A DNA stretch of 64,000 nucleotides. Source: Acidobacteriota bacterium. Its GTDB lineage: Bacteria > Acidobacteriota > Terriglobia > Terriglobales > Acidobacteriaceae. Of the stretch, positions 33,801 to 41,229 are shown piece by piece; the first letter of the stretch is position 1, and each line of letters begins with the position of its first letter. The stretch is from NCBI GenBank assembly GCA_021792135.1, contig JAJYVF010000004.1:124001-188000 (forward strand), in the 5' to 3' direction. The notes below the pieces were generated by a model. It saw nothing but the letters and a program-made list of their open reading frames with translations. It did no database searches and was not told the origin of the DNA. The position numbers and the translations under genes are program-made.

Positions 33801-35299
33801 TTGGCCGTCACATTGAATTTACCCATCTTCGGGTTGACCATGGCCATGAGGGTGGGTAGCAGGATGTAGGGCGAGAGCACCGTCTCGTAAATCTCGTTCC
33901 AGAACGAGTGCCGGTGATAGCCCTGGATGCGCGAGTTGGTCACGCTGGAAAGCGTCAGGTGCGGCAGCGCGTAGGCCAGGATGGCGATCCAGTATCCCGG
34001 CACGTTGGTAAATCCGAAGACCAGATAGATCAGGGGAGCCGTGAGGAAGATGAGACGCGGCAGCGCATAGAGGAAATGCGTCATCGCGTTGAAGTAGCAC
34101 AGCCGCTGCGACAGCTTCAGACCCGGCGCGAAGAGCGGATTATCGGTGCGCAGGATCTGGATCATGCCCCTGGCCCAGCGAATGCGCTGCTTCACGTGGC
34201 CGGAGAGACGCTCCGTAGCCAGCCCTGCCGCCTGGGGGATGTTGATGTAGGCTGTATTCCAGCCCTTGATCTGCATGCGCAGAGAGGTGTGCGCGTCTTC
34301 GGTGACGGTTTCGACGGCGATGCCGCCGATTTCATCCAGGGCTTCGCGGCGCAGGACCGCGCAGGATCCGCAGAAAAAGGAGGCATTCCAGAAGTCGTTG
34401 CCGTCCTGGACGATGCCGTAGAAGAGCTCGCCCTCGTTGGGGATCACGCGGAACTGGCCGAGGTTCCGCTCAAAAGGGTCGGGTGAATAGAAATGGTGCG
34501 GGGTCTGCAGCATGGCCAGATTGGGATCGCGGAAGAACCATCCCATGGTCATCTGCAGGAAGCTGCGGGTGGGCACGTGGTCGGAGTCGAAGATCGCCAC
34601 GAACCGGGAATCCAGGTGCTCGAGCGCCCGGTTGATATTGCCGGCCTTGGCATGCGCGTTGTCGCTGCGCGTCATGTAGCCGATGCCGGCCTCGATGGCG
34701 AACTGGCGGAACTCCTCGCGATTGCCGTCATCCAGGATGTAGACGTGCAGCTTCTCGGCCGGCCAGTCGATGTTGACGGAGGCGAGAGCCGTGTAGCGCA
34801 CGACATCGAGCGGCTCGTTGTAGGTCGGGATCAGCAGATCGACATCCGGCCACTCATCGGGATCGTCGGGGAGCGGAACCGGCGCACGCCGCAGCGGCCA
34901 GAGCGTCTGGAAGAATCCCAGATAGAGGATGGAGAAGGCGTAGGCCTCGGCGCCCAGCAGCAGGATGATGAAAAACGCATCCACCGGACCCCACTTCGAT
35001 CCGGGATCCTGAAAAAAGCCGGCGACCGTGCTGACGCGCCACCACGCATAGCGGAAAGTGGCGAACATCGACATCATCATCAGGGTGAGGGTGACGAGAT
35101 AGGAGTCCGAGGCGCGGCTGAGCCAGATGCAGAGCAGCAGGATGAGCAGGCCCAGAACCGCCTGCTGCGGCCAGGTCAGGGGCAGGGTGCCGAAAAAGAA
35201 CAGCGCCAGCACGCCAAAGCCGATCAGGAACCAGCGCAGGACCCGAAAGAAAGGACCGCGCCCGGATTCAAATCCTTCCCATAGTTCCGCCTGGGTCAT
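30860..35299 (-). CDS. bcsAB: BcsA-BcsB fusion, cellulose synthase catalytic and periplasmic subunits
   Basis: One 1479-residue polypeptide. The BcsA half (1 to about 710) has transmembrane helices around a GT2 domain with the UDP-binding Asp pair at 190-191, DSD at 238-240, TED at 333-335 and QRIRW at 371-375. It also has the gating-loop motif FNVTAK at 495-500 and a PilZ domain with RAHVR at 581-585 and DVSSGG at 608-613, so allosteric activation by c-di-GMP should be intact. A second signal-like segment (about 732-756) begins the BcsB half: periplasmic carbohydrate-binding and ferredoxin-like domains ending in one C-terminal membrane helix. Such fusions are known in Komagataeibacter AcsAB. 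The start overlaps the bcsQ stop (ATGA). Confidence 0.95.
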   Translation of the reverse strand: MTQAELWEGFESGRGPFFRVLRWFLIGFGVLALFFFGTLPLTWPQQAVLGLLILLLCIWLSRASDSYLVTLTLMMMSMFATFRYAWWRVSTVAGFFQDPGSKWGPVDAFFIILLLGAEAYAFSILYLGFFQTLWPLRRAPVPLPDDPDEWPDVDLLIPTYNEPLDVVRYTALASVNIDWPAEKLHVYILDDGNREEFRQFAIEAGIGYMTRSDNAHAKAGNINRALEHLDSRFVAIFDSDHVPTRSFLQMTMGWFFRDPNLAMLQTPHHFYSPDPFERNLGQFRVIPNEGELFYGIVQDGNDFWNASFFCGSCAVLRREALDEIGGIAVETVTEDAHTSLRMQIKGWNTAYINIPQAAGLATERLSGHVKQRIRWARGMIQILRTDNPLFAPGLKLSQRLCYFNAMTHFLYALPRLIFLTAPLIYLVFGFTNVPGYWIAILAYALPHLTLSSVTNSRIQGYHRHSFWNEIYETVLSPYILLPTLMAMVNPKMGKFNVTAKGGLVTRTFFDTRIAQPFIVLLAFNVLGLLMIFPRFLHIPGLEFLWDGTHPGTIITNALWTMFNIVILSVCVAVAREAKQTRAHVRINFAVPVRIKTEDGRVIPGQTIDVSSGGLAVELLDDLDIQQGEPLQVVFPLRTGDAELPASAVEFTNGVLRAHFEALTVLEEEMLTVVLYSRADSWLGWGEAREIDQPLRSLGRIMRIAVNGMGVALAAVLPRRRSRAKAGGLAAAERVAPLLLLALGLALPALGGRVQAQTAGGPDAGGFVVARQSPPPAAVPPGTFRTEQTLQELGVPDTINLRGIDAYHSVYFAVPQNEVVKQATMHLIYHFSPSLIPSMSHLKVMLNGTLFATLPVPQNAADHLTLETDLTMPAELLVRNNQLTFEFIGHYVMTCEDPANTVLWAHVDADSRITLAGDLLPLTDDLKLLPLPFFDSALARPPVIPIAFTATPSVRGLEAAGIVASWFGALGDYRPMRFPVAEGILPPGNVVLIAENGGHLPLGLNLGTPEAPTLAVRTNPVDPYGKVLIVTGADADQTLVAAQALAIGWSGIQGPTTAITDFHLPAVSKPDDAPRWSLPDDKVQLWDYSTAQSLQGDGSTPMATYYRLPPDLFFGDQQNVLLHLDYRYDSIPIGPISSMQVESNDAYLGSVPLVPGRQASRESKVDLAIPVVNLRPFSNSLRFNLTFQLLKSGGCKDSTPPNLIGSILRSSYIDLRGFPHWAALPNLELFSNAGFPFTRFADLSQTEVILPDQPAQQEIELYLTMLGHFGAETGYPAFRVAVAGPEAMQAGADTDFLVIGTGQDNSAIGRLSGEMPVAIGDAGLRVQDTRGFFTTFHHAWWKIRSSDEQESGELGTVGIPDGLVEEIESPYSSGRTVVLIDMKSAANFDPFMTGFLQLSQSSAVSGTVTVLDGNRFRNYRIGNNVYHVGNLPWWTALSLWFMQVPWMVDLAVLAISFIFAIWIRGWLRGRARRRLQVMEG

Positions 35300-36816
35300 C
35301 GCTCACTCCAGCGCACGCCGCGGTGTGTACCCGCAACGGCGGCGGAGCTGCTGCGAACCCAGTTCACCAGATTCAGGATGTCTTCGGCGGCCGGAGAGCC
35401 GGGAGCGTAATCGATGACGGTCATCCCTTCGGCCAGCGCTTCGCTGACGGCCGGGGTGCGATGGATGGCAAAGGGCAGCAGGCGCTCGCCCAGCTGCTGG
35501 CGCAAAACTTCGCGCAGATCGAGGTGCAGGGGCAGGGCGGGATCGAACTGATTGAGCACGTACCAGACCTGCGGAGGCCGTCCGCCGGCGCTCTCCTGGC
35601 TGCGGAAGAAGCCGTCGAGCGGCTGAAGGGTCACGACCGAGGCGACGTCGGGCATGATCGGCACCAGCACGGTGGGAGAAAGGCGCAGGGCCTGGCGAAG
35701 CATGGAGGCCGAACCGGTGCTTACATCAATGAGCACGCGCGTCGCATCCTGCAGCGAGCGCGCCGCCTCACGGCGCAGCAGGTCAGGCTCGCTGCTTTCG
35801 CGGTCCATGTCGAGACTGAGGATGCGGATCGGCGGATCGCTGGGCCCGCCACCGAAGGTGCGTACCCCACCCGGCTTCACTTCCCGCGCGCCGAAATAGA
35901 AGGGCAGCAGCCCGAAGTTGCAGGCATCGGCCAGCAGGACGCGTTCGCCGCGGGCTGCGAGAGCGCGGCCGAGGCTGGCGACGAGGCTGGTTTTGCCGAC
36001 GCCCCCGGCCAGAGAAAACACCGTCAGCACGGGCACGCGGAACTCGCTTCCCTCCGCCCGCTGCGCTTCGCCGGCGCGGCCGAAGATGCCCTGCAGGGCA
36101 AACCATCGCGAGGCCACCCGCTCCCGGGACTGCAGGAGGGTTTCGCTCGGCGGCGCCTGAGCGGAGATGCTCTTTTCGGAGAGCCAGGCGGGACGCACCG
36201 CTTCGGCGTCGGCCTGGCTGGCGCCGTTGCGGGGATATTCCTGCTCCCGGCCCGGAAGCGCGAAGGCGCCGGATTTGGGTGGGGTCTGCGATCCGGATTT
36301 TGGCACCGGACAGGCCGCGGATTTGGCTGACCGGGCTGTCGACGGATCCGCGACCCCGTTCTCATGGGCCTGCACCGTGCCGGAACTGAGGCGCCGCGCT
36401 TCCGCGGCGGCTTCGAAGGCATCGGCCAGCTCCTGGGCGCCGGAAGATGGCCGGTTGCGAGGAGGGGGCGCCGGGAGCATATCGCTCCAGACGGCGTGCT
36501 CGCCACTGGAGGGCTGGTCGCGCTGCGTTTCCTCTCGCGCCGTACGCGCCTGCTCTGCCAGGGCGCGCTGCCGCATCTGGGCGCGAACCTCCTGGCGCGA
36601 GGCGCTGAAATCGCGGTATTTGGCCCCGTGCAGATTCGCCCAGGAGTACAACGTCGCGACGTCGTCCGCCTGCTCGCTTTCCTGGTTCTTCTTCCCCGTC
36701 TTGTCCTCTTCCTGACCCATCGGGCGCTTCACCCCGGACGCCTGGCTGCCAGGCGGCTTCGCGTCATTCGTTCCGTTGATTGCACTCACTCCAGGATTCT
36801 CAAGGTGCGCAGTCAT
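35296..36816 (-). CDS. bcsQ: BcsQ-like ParA/MinD ATPase with N-terminal BcsR/BcsP-like motif
   Basis: Likely assembles or localises the cellulose secretion complex at the pole or membrane. The 506-residue protein has an N-terminal tail with LYSWANLHGAKYRDFSASR at about 56-74, similar to the short motif of BcsR/BcsP-type proteins. A disordered Pro/Ser/Ala-rich linker (about 95-230) and a MinD-type ATPase domain with LAGGVGKTS at 269-277 follow. The first position of the deviant Walker A (usually K in KGGxGKT) is Ala, so the signature Lys is absent, as in E. coli BcsQ. AGGA precedes the ATG closely, and a hairpin lies against it. First gene of the bcs operon. Confidence 0.87.
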   Translation of the reverse strand: MTAHLENPGVSAINGTNDAKPPGSQASGVKRPMGQEEDKTGKKNQESEQADDVATLYSWANLHGAKYRDFSASRQEVRAQMRQRALAEQARTAREETQRDQPSSGEHAVWSDMLPAPPPRNRPSSGAQELADAFEAAAEARRLSSGTVQAHENGVADPSTARSAKSAACPVPKSGSQTPPKSGAFALPGREQEYPRNGASQADAEAVRPAWLSEKSISAQAPPSETLLQSRERVASRWFALQGIFGRAGEAQRAEGSEFRVPVLTVFSLAGGVGKTSLVASLGRALAARGERVLLADACNFGLLPFYFGAREVKPGGVRTFGGGPSDPPIRILSLDMDRESSEPDLLRREAARSLQDATRVLIDVSTGSASMLRQALRLSPTVLVPIMPDVASVVTLQPLDGFFRSQESAGGRPPQVWYVLNQFDPALPLHLDLREVLRQQLGERLLPFAIHRTPAVSEALAEGMTVIDYAPGSPAAEDILNLVNWVRSSSAAVAGTHRGVRWSER

Positions 36817-36822
36817 AGTCCT

Positions 36823-36851
36823 GGGACTCTATCACAGTGACAGAGAGTCCC
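36823..36851 (-). promoter_or_regulatory. Inverted repeat/hairpin abutting the bcsQ ribosome site
   Basis: GGGACTCT at 36823-36830 is perfectly complementary to AGAGTCCC at 36844-36851. The spacer itself contains TCACAGTGA, a second inverted repeat. On the bcsQ transcript the hairpin would end six bases before the start codon and cover the approach to the AGGA site. It could control translation or serve as a DNA operator; there is no T-tract, so a terminator is unlikely. Confidence 0.5.
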
Positions 36852-36865
36852 CGGGCCCGGCCATA

Positions 36866-36934
36866 CCACCTTCGGCGGTTATTCCATTCCACTTTTGTGG
36901 GATCCTTCGCACCACTTTGGTGGAATCCCTCACA
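36866..36934. repeat. Three tandem 23-bp palindromic repeats upstream of the bcs operon
   Basis: Short palindromes start at 36866, 36889 and 36912, an exact 23-bp period. Their cores are CCACCTTCGGCGG, CCACTTTTGTGG and CCACTTTGGTGG, followed by TTATTCC, GATCC and AATCC. The first copy is more diverged. They lie 50-120 bases upstream of bcsQ, where an operator array would sit, but could also be a dispersed intergenic repeat of this lineage. No further copy is seen in the window. Confidence 0.55.
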
Positions 36935-37053
36935 CTCCCATGGCGGCGCGCCCGGGCAACGCATTGCATCCTCCGGACTTCCGGGGGAAGTTTCGACCAA
37001 GGTACCGCCTCGGATGGGACTAAAGATATTCCTCTTCGGTAACACCATGAGGG

Positions 37054-37332
37054 TTACGTCGGTAGGGAGAGGTTAACAGGGGCGAGGCATCCTGGATCGA
37101 GGCCACGAGCAGGTCCCTTGTGTCCCCCCGCGACACTCTCGATCAACCGTTCCCACAACAGCCCTCCGATTCGGGCCGAAACCATTCGACGGCGCATTGA
37201 TACCTGAGTCTCATCGGTGAACCGTACCGAGTCCTGGCTGATCTCAGGGATGCGCAGAGTGAACTCTCTGCCTTCGATCTCTTTGAGTTCGCGGCTCTTG
37301 AGGTAGTGCATAACCGTCGACCTGATCTGCAT
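37054..37332 (-). pseudogene. Truncated Gp157-like phage protein remnant
   Basis: The open frame reads in part SRELKEIEGREFTLRIPEIS then QDSVRFTDETQVSMRRR, the pattern of the C-terminal half of siphovirus Gp157 family proteins (an E-G-x-x-F-T-L-R-I strand followed by S-V-x-x-x-D-E). The coiled-coil N-terminal half is missing: upstream the frame continues as ASERKAMQIRSTVM for only about 17 more codons before a stop. No phage genes are adjacent. I read this as a leftover of a prophage or of a transferred piece. The family match is by eye only. Confidence 0.4.
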
Positions 37333-37514
37333 CGCCTTGCGCTCGCTCGCGCGGCCTCGCTCCGGCAGTACTGACCGTCTCTGTGTCTGGCCCTGTCAGG
37401 AGCCGGGCACATTGCGCTCTCTGCGGCGCGTCCCGTAATGTGTTTTCTTTGGCAGCAGATCGGGCACTGAGCGTAAAGGCCTGTTCGCCATCAGGGAATG
37501 CTGCAGGAGAGCCG

Positions 37515-39887
37515 GTGAAAGGATCCGGAACGCGATTCAGGCTGGAACCCGTACCATTGCGCCCGAAACGCCTTTCGGGTCACTCGCCGTCCGTCGGGAT
37601 GCCCTCCGCGCGGAGACCTCGGGTTCTCCGTTGCAGTCCGGTTCTGGTTCCTGTCCTCGGCTTCCTTTTCATGGGCGCACCGAATCAGGTTTCCTCGCAG
37701 CGGGTTTCGACCGCATCGGGCGGCAAGGCTCTGTACCGGCAGGCGGGCGCTCCTGTCGAGCAGCGTATCGACGACCTGATGGGCCGGATGACCCTCGCCG
37801 AAAAAGTCCGGCAGCTTGATATGTATTCCGGGGCAAAGGACCTGATGAGCCGGCGCCTCGACCCAACCCACGCGGCTCCGGATGCGGTCTTTCTGCCGGA
37901 CAAGGCCCGGCGGGTTTTGGGCGATCTGGGCGTCGGGTCCGTCCACGACCTCTATCCCACTCCGGAGCAGGCGAATGCCATCCAAAAGTGGGTGACCGCC
38001 CACAACCGGCTGGGAATTCCCGCTCTCTTCATTGAGGAAGGGCTGCACGGCTACAACACGGGGACGGTGTTTCCGGCACCGATTGGCCTGGCCGCCACGT
38101 GGGATCCGGGCATCGCGCAACGGACCGGCGCAGCAATTGCGGCTGAAACACGTTCAACCGGTGTCGACATGATCCTCGCTCCGGTGCTGGACCTGGCGCG
38201 CGATCCGCGCTGGGGAAGGGTCGAAGAAGACTTTGGCGAGGATCCTTACCTGACGGGGCAGATGGGCCTCGCCTACGTGCGAGGGGCGCAGGGGGAGAGC
38301 CTGGCCAGCGATCACACGGTGGTGGCCGAGCCGAAGCACTTCGCCGGCCACGGTTCGCCGGAGGGCGGCACCAACACTTCGCCGGTCCATATGGGCGAGC
38401 GAGAACTGCGGACCATGATGCTGCCGCCCTTCGCCGAAGCCATTCGCGAGGGGCATGCCATGGCCGTGATGGCCGCCTACCATGAGATCGACGGGATTCC
38501 AATCACCGACGACCCGTTCCTGCTGAAGACGATTCTGCGGCGGGAGTGGGGCTTTCAGGGATTTGTGCTCTCCGATCTGGGCGCGATCGAGAGGCTCTAC
38601 TCGGCCCACCATGTGGCCGCCAGCCCCCAGGATGCCGCGTGTATGGCGATCCGCTCCGGCGTGGACATGCAGTTTTACGACTTCGATCATGCGGTCTTTC
38701 AAAACGCGCTCATCGACTGCGTCCAGAACCACACCCTGCCCCTCGCCGATCTGGACCGCGCGGTGCGGTCGGTGCTGCGGGTGAAATTCGAGCTGGGGCT
38801 CTTCGATCATCCCTTTGTCGATCCGACACTGCGGGCGAAGGTCTACCGCTCTCCCCGGCACCTCGCGCTCTCGCTCGAGTCAGCTCGCGAGTCCATGACG
38901 CTCGTGAAGAATGACGGGCAGCTGCTGCCGCTCTCGAAATCTACCAGACAGATTGCTGTGATCGGGCCGAATGCGGCCGTGGCGCGTTACGGCGACTATG
39001 AAGATGAGAAAAACGGAGAGCGCATCAGCATCCTCGAGGGCATCCGCGATCTCCTGCCCACATCGACAGTCATCTTCGATCCCGGCACGAATATTCCGGC
39101 GGCGGTCGAGACGGCGGCTCGGGCGGACGTCGTGATCCTGGCCCTGGGCGAGCACCAGGGTATCTCGGGCGAGGGGTTCGATCGCTCCTGTCTCGATCTG
39201 CCCGGCAATCAGGAGCTGCTGCTGGAGGCGGTAGTGGGCACGGGGAAACCTGTGGTGCTGGTCCTCGAAAACGGACGTCCGCTGACAATCGACTGGGCGG
39301 AGCAGCATGTTCCCGCGATTCTTGAAGCGTGGTATCCCGGCGAGTTTGGCGGCAAGGCCGTTGCCGAAACTCTGTTCGGCGATAACAACCCAGGTGGCAG
39401 GCTGACGATCACCTTCCCGCGCAGTGTGGGGCAGCTGCCGGATTTCTACAATGCCGATCCATCGAGGGTCTGGAAATATGTCGACAGCAGCGGCGAGCCT
39501 CTCTTCCCGTTCGGGTTCGGCCTGAGCTACACCACCTTCCGCTACGACAGGCTGGCCGTTCAGACGCCGGCGCCGGGCAGCCACGGCGATATTCGTGTCT
39601 CCGTTGATGTGACGAATACCGGCGACCGGGCAGGAGATGAGGTGGCACAGCTGTATGCGCGGGAGGATGTGAGCAGTGTGGAGGCGCCGGAGCGGGCTCT
39701 GAAGGGCTTTTCGCGCATCCCTCTGCAGCCGGGGGAGACGCGCACCGTGACCTTCCTGGTTCCGCAGAGGCAACTCGCCGTGTGGAATGCCGAGAAGAAG
39801 TGGGTGGTGGAAGCGGGCCGCTATACGGTCTGGGTGGGCGGCTCTTCCCGGGCCCGTCTGAGCGCCGAGTTCAATCTCGAGCCATGA
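37515..39887 (+). CDS. Secreted GH3 beta-glucosidase/beta-xylosidase
   Basis: Exo-acting hydrolase of beta-linked glycosides. From GTG 37515 (AGGAGA five bases upstream) the protein has 790 residues; ATG 37599, just before the signal-like segment LRCSPVLVPVLGFLFMG, is the alternative. Three GH3 parts are seen: an N-terminal barrel with the nucleophile D354 in FVLSDLGAI and the substrate-binding KHFAGHG, a second alpha/beta domain with ESMTLVKNDGQLLPLS and a GEGFDRS loop, and a C-terminal FnIII-like domain ending near VGGSSRARL. All expected parts are present. It stands alone between two decayed genes, which suggests relatively recent arrival. Confidence 0.9.
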   Translation: MKGSGTRFRLEPVPLRPKRLSGHSPSVGMPSARRPRVLRCSPVLVPVLGFLFMGAPNQVSSQRVSTASGGKALYRQAGAPVEQRIDDLMGRMTLAEKVRQLDMYSGAKDLMSRRLDPTHAAPDAVFLPDKARRVLGDLGVGSVHDLYPTPEQANAIQKWVTAHNRLGIPALFIEEGLHGYNTGTVFPAPIGLAATWDPGIAQRTGAAIAAETRSTGVDMILAPVLDLARDPRWGRVEEDFGEDPYLTGQMGLAYVRGAQGESLASDHTVVAEPKHFAGHGSPEGGTNTSPVHMGERELRTMMLPPFAEAIREGHAMAVMAAYHEIDGIPITDDPFLLKTILRREWGFQGFVLSDLGAIERLYSAHHVAASPQDAACMAIRSGVDMQFYDFDHAVFQNALIDCVQNHTLPLADLDRAVRSVLRVKFELGLFDHPFVDPTLRAKVYRSPRHLALSLESARESMTLVKNDGQLLPLSKSTRQIAVIGPNAAVARYGDYEDEKNGERISILEGIRDLLPTSTVIFDPGTNIPAAVETAARADVVILALGEHQGISGEGFDRSCLDLPGNQELLLEAVVGTGKPVVLVLENGRPLTIDWAEQHVPAILEAWYPGEFGGKAVAETLFGDNNPGGRLTITFPRSVGQLPDFYNADPSRVWKYVDSSGEPLFPFGFGLSYTTFRYDRLAVQTPAPGSHGDIRVSVDVTNTGDRAGDEVAQLYAREDVSSVEAPERALKGFSRIPLQPGETRTVTFLVPQRQLAVWNAEKKWVVEAGRYTVWVGGSSRARLSAEFNLEP

Positions 39888-39925
39888 CCGCGTCGGAACA
39901 GTCGTGGCGGGAACGACCAACAGCT

Positions 39926-40395
39926 TCAGCAACGATACTTCGGCCCGAAGGAGTTGGGGAATTCCATGGCCGAGGTGGCGATGAAGATCTCGTACTGCCG
40001 GACCAGCAGCCGCAGCACGCGCTGGCTGTCTTCCATCACCGGCAGGTCCTCGAAGAAGTCCTCGGAGCGCATATAGCCTTCGAGGCGGTCGTGGCGTCCC
40101 CGAACCCCGATTAGTGTCGGCAGGCTGGCTGATCAGCCCACAGCAGCCGTGAAGTTCGGACGGATCGACGCCGCCCTGGAGGATGTTGCTCGCGCCATCG
40201 AGCGTACCCGGGAGTATCTCTTCTTTCGGCAGTCTCCGGAAGGCTGTGGCGGTCGATGGACACGATGTCCCACAGCCACTTGCCTTCGAGATCGGCCTTG
40301 GTGATGGCCTCGCGGTGATCGCGGTTGTAGCGGGCGATGTGCTCGGCCAGGGTACCGGCCAGCACCTCATCCATGTCGATGGCGATGCGCTGCAT
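39926..40395 (-). pseudogene. 5'(3')-deoxyribonucleotidase pseudogene interrupted by an insertion
   Basis: The N-terminal part (from ATG 40395) reads MQRIAIDMDEVLAGTLAEHI and onward to LWDIVSIDRH, the DxDxV motif of NT5C-type HAD phosphatases. The continuation DRLEGYMRSEDFFEDLPVME then RQYEIFIATSAMEFPNSFGP is found at 39926-40096 in another frame. Deleting 155 bases joins the two parts perfectly in frame. The protein also stops at TGA 39926 just after FGPKYR, losing its C-terminal half where the GH3 gene begins. So the gene is dead twice over. It followed the zinc-ribbon gene by seven bases in the original operon. Confidence 0.75.
40097..40251 (+). other. 155-bp insertion carrying a squalene-hopene-cyclase-like N-terminal fragment
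   Basis: This segment interrupts the 5'-nucleotidase pseudogene and is bounded by copies of GTGGCG at 40091-40096 and 40246-40251. On the plus strand it encodes KFGRIDAALEDVARAIERTR followed by EYLFFRQSPEG, the pattern of the N terminus of squalene-hopene cyclases, ending just where the conserved YW would follow. It holds no transposase and no clear terminal inverted repeats. Family assignment is by eye on about 32 residues. Confidence 0.45.
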
Positions 40396-40402
40396 GCCCC
40401 CT

Positions 40403-41176
40403 TCAGTCGATGCCGGCCTCGGGCACTCGCCTGCCGCGCTTCGGCTTTTCCGGTTCCGGCTCGGGCTGCGGCTCCAGCGCCGGATCGTAGTAGAGCAGCC
40501 GCCCGCAGGACTCGCAGGTCAGCACCTCGCCATCGCGGATCTGGTTCCACATCTGCGGCCGCACAAACATGTGGCATCCCAGGCAGCGGTGGCCCTGGGC
40601 GCGCGCAATCCCCGTTCCGCGCGTCGAGGAGACCCGGTCGTAGACCCGCAGCAAATCTTCAGGAACGGTGGCTCGCTCCTTCGCCCGCCGTCCGGTGAGC
40701 TCGTCCAGCTGACTCTGCTGCTCGGCGGAGGCCAGCCGCGCGTCTTCCTGCTCGATCTCCACCACCCTTGCGCTGTCGGCCAGCTTCGTCTGCGCTTCCT
40801 TTAGCTTCCGCGCCAGCTGCTCCGAGCGCTCCATGCTCTCCAGTTCGCGGTCCTCGATCCCGCGGATCTCCTCCTCGGCGAAGGATATCTCGTGCTGGAA
40901 GGCCCGGAATTGCTCGTTGGTCTTCACGCTGGACGACTGATCGCGGAACTTCGCGATCTTCTGCTGCTGGTCCTTGAGATCACTTTCCAGCCGCCTGCGC
41001 AGCGCCTCTTCGTCCTTCAGCGCTTTGGTGGCCTGCTCCACGGCCTTCTTCTCCGCCTCCAGCCGCGCCTCCAGCGAAGCCAGGCGTTTGGGCAGCGCCG
41101 CGATCTCTCCGCGCAGCTGCGCCGTCTCTCCGTCGATCTGCTGCAGGCGCATCAGCGCCTCAAGTTCTGCTCGCAT
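40403..41176 (-). CDS. Coiled-coil protein with C4-type zinc ribbon
   Basis: 257 residues: a long antiparallel coiled coil (about 1-175) rich in Glu, Leu, Lys and Arg, then a C-terminal zinc ribbon with CLGC and CESC pairs (about residues 199-227), and a Pro/Glu-rich tail. This is the CT398/zf-RING_7 architecture found widely in bacteria, whose role is not settled; RNA, ribosome or nucleotide-related functions have been suggested. GAGG lies close to the ATG. The dead nucleotidase gene follows 7 bases later in the same direction. Confidence 0.82.
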   Translation of the reverse strand: MRAELEALMRLQQIDGETAQLRGEIAALPKRLASLEARLEAEKKAVEQATKALKDEEALRRRLESDLKDQQQKIAKFRDQSSSVKTNEQFRAFQHEISFAEEEIRGIEDRELESMERSEQLARKLKEAQTKLADSARVVEIEQEDARLASAEQQSQLDELTGRRAKERATVPEDLLRVYDRVSSTRGTGIARAQGHRCLGCHMFVRPQMWNQIRDGEVLTCESCGRLLYYDPALEPQPEPEPEKPKRGRRVPEAGID

Positions 41177-41229
41177 AGCCTCGAATTCAGCAGGATATCA
41201 CCCGCTGCCGGGGGCGTTTCGACCGGACC

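Noticed and set aside
36866-36934. Possible CRISPR array from regularly spaced palindromes
   Set aside because: The period is only 23 bp with almost no unique spacer between units, and there are no cas genes.
40097-40251. Insertion sequence or miniature transposable element
   Set aside because: No terminal inverted repeats could be found and no transposase is present, so it is reported as an insertion of unknown mechanism.
38880-40577. Long minus-strand frame across the GH3 gene and the pseudogene
   Set aside because: Antisense to clear GH3 domains; composition is shadow-like. Only the nucleotidase pieces inside other minus-strand frames are real.
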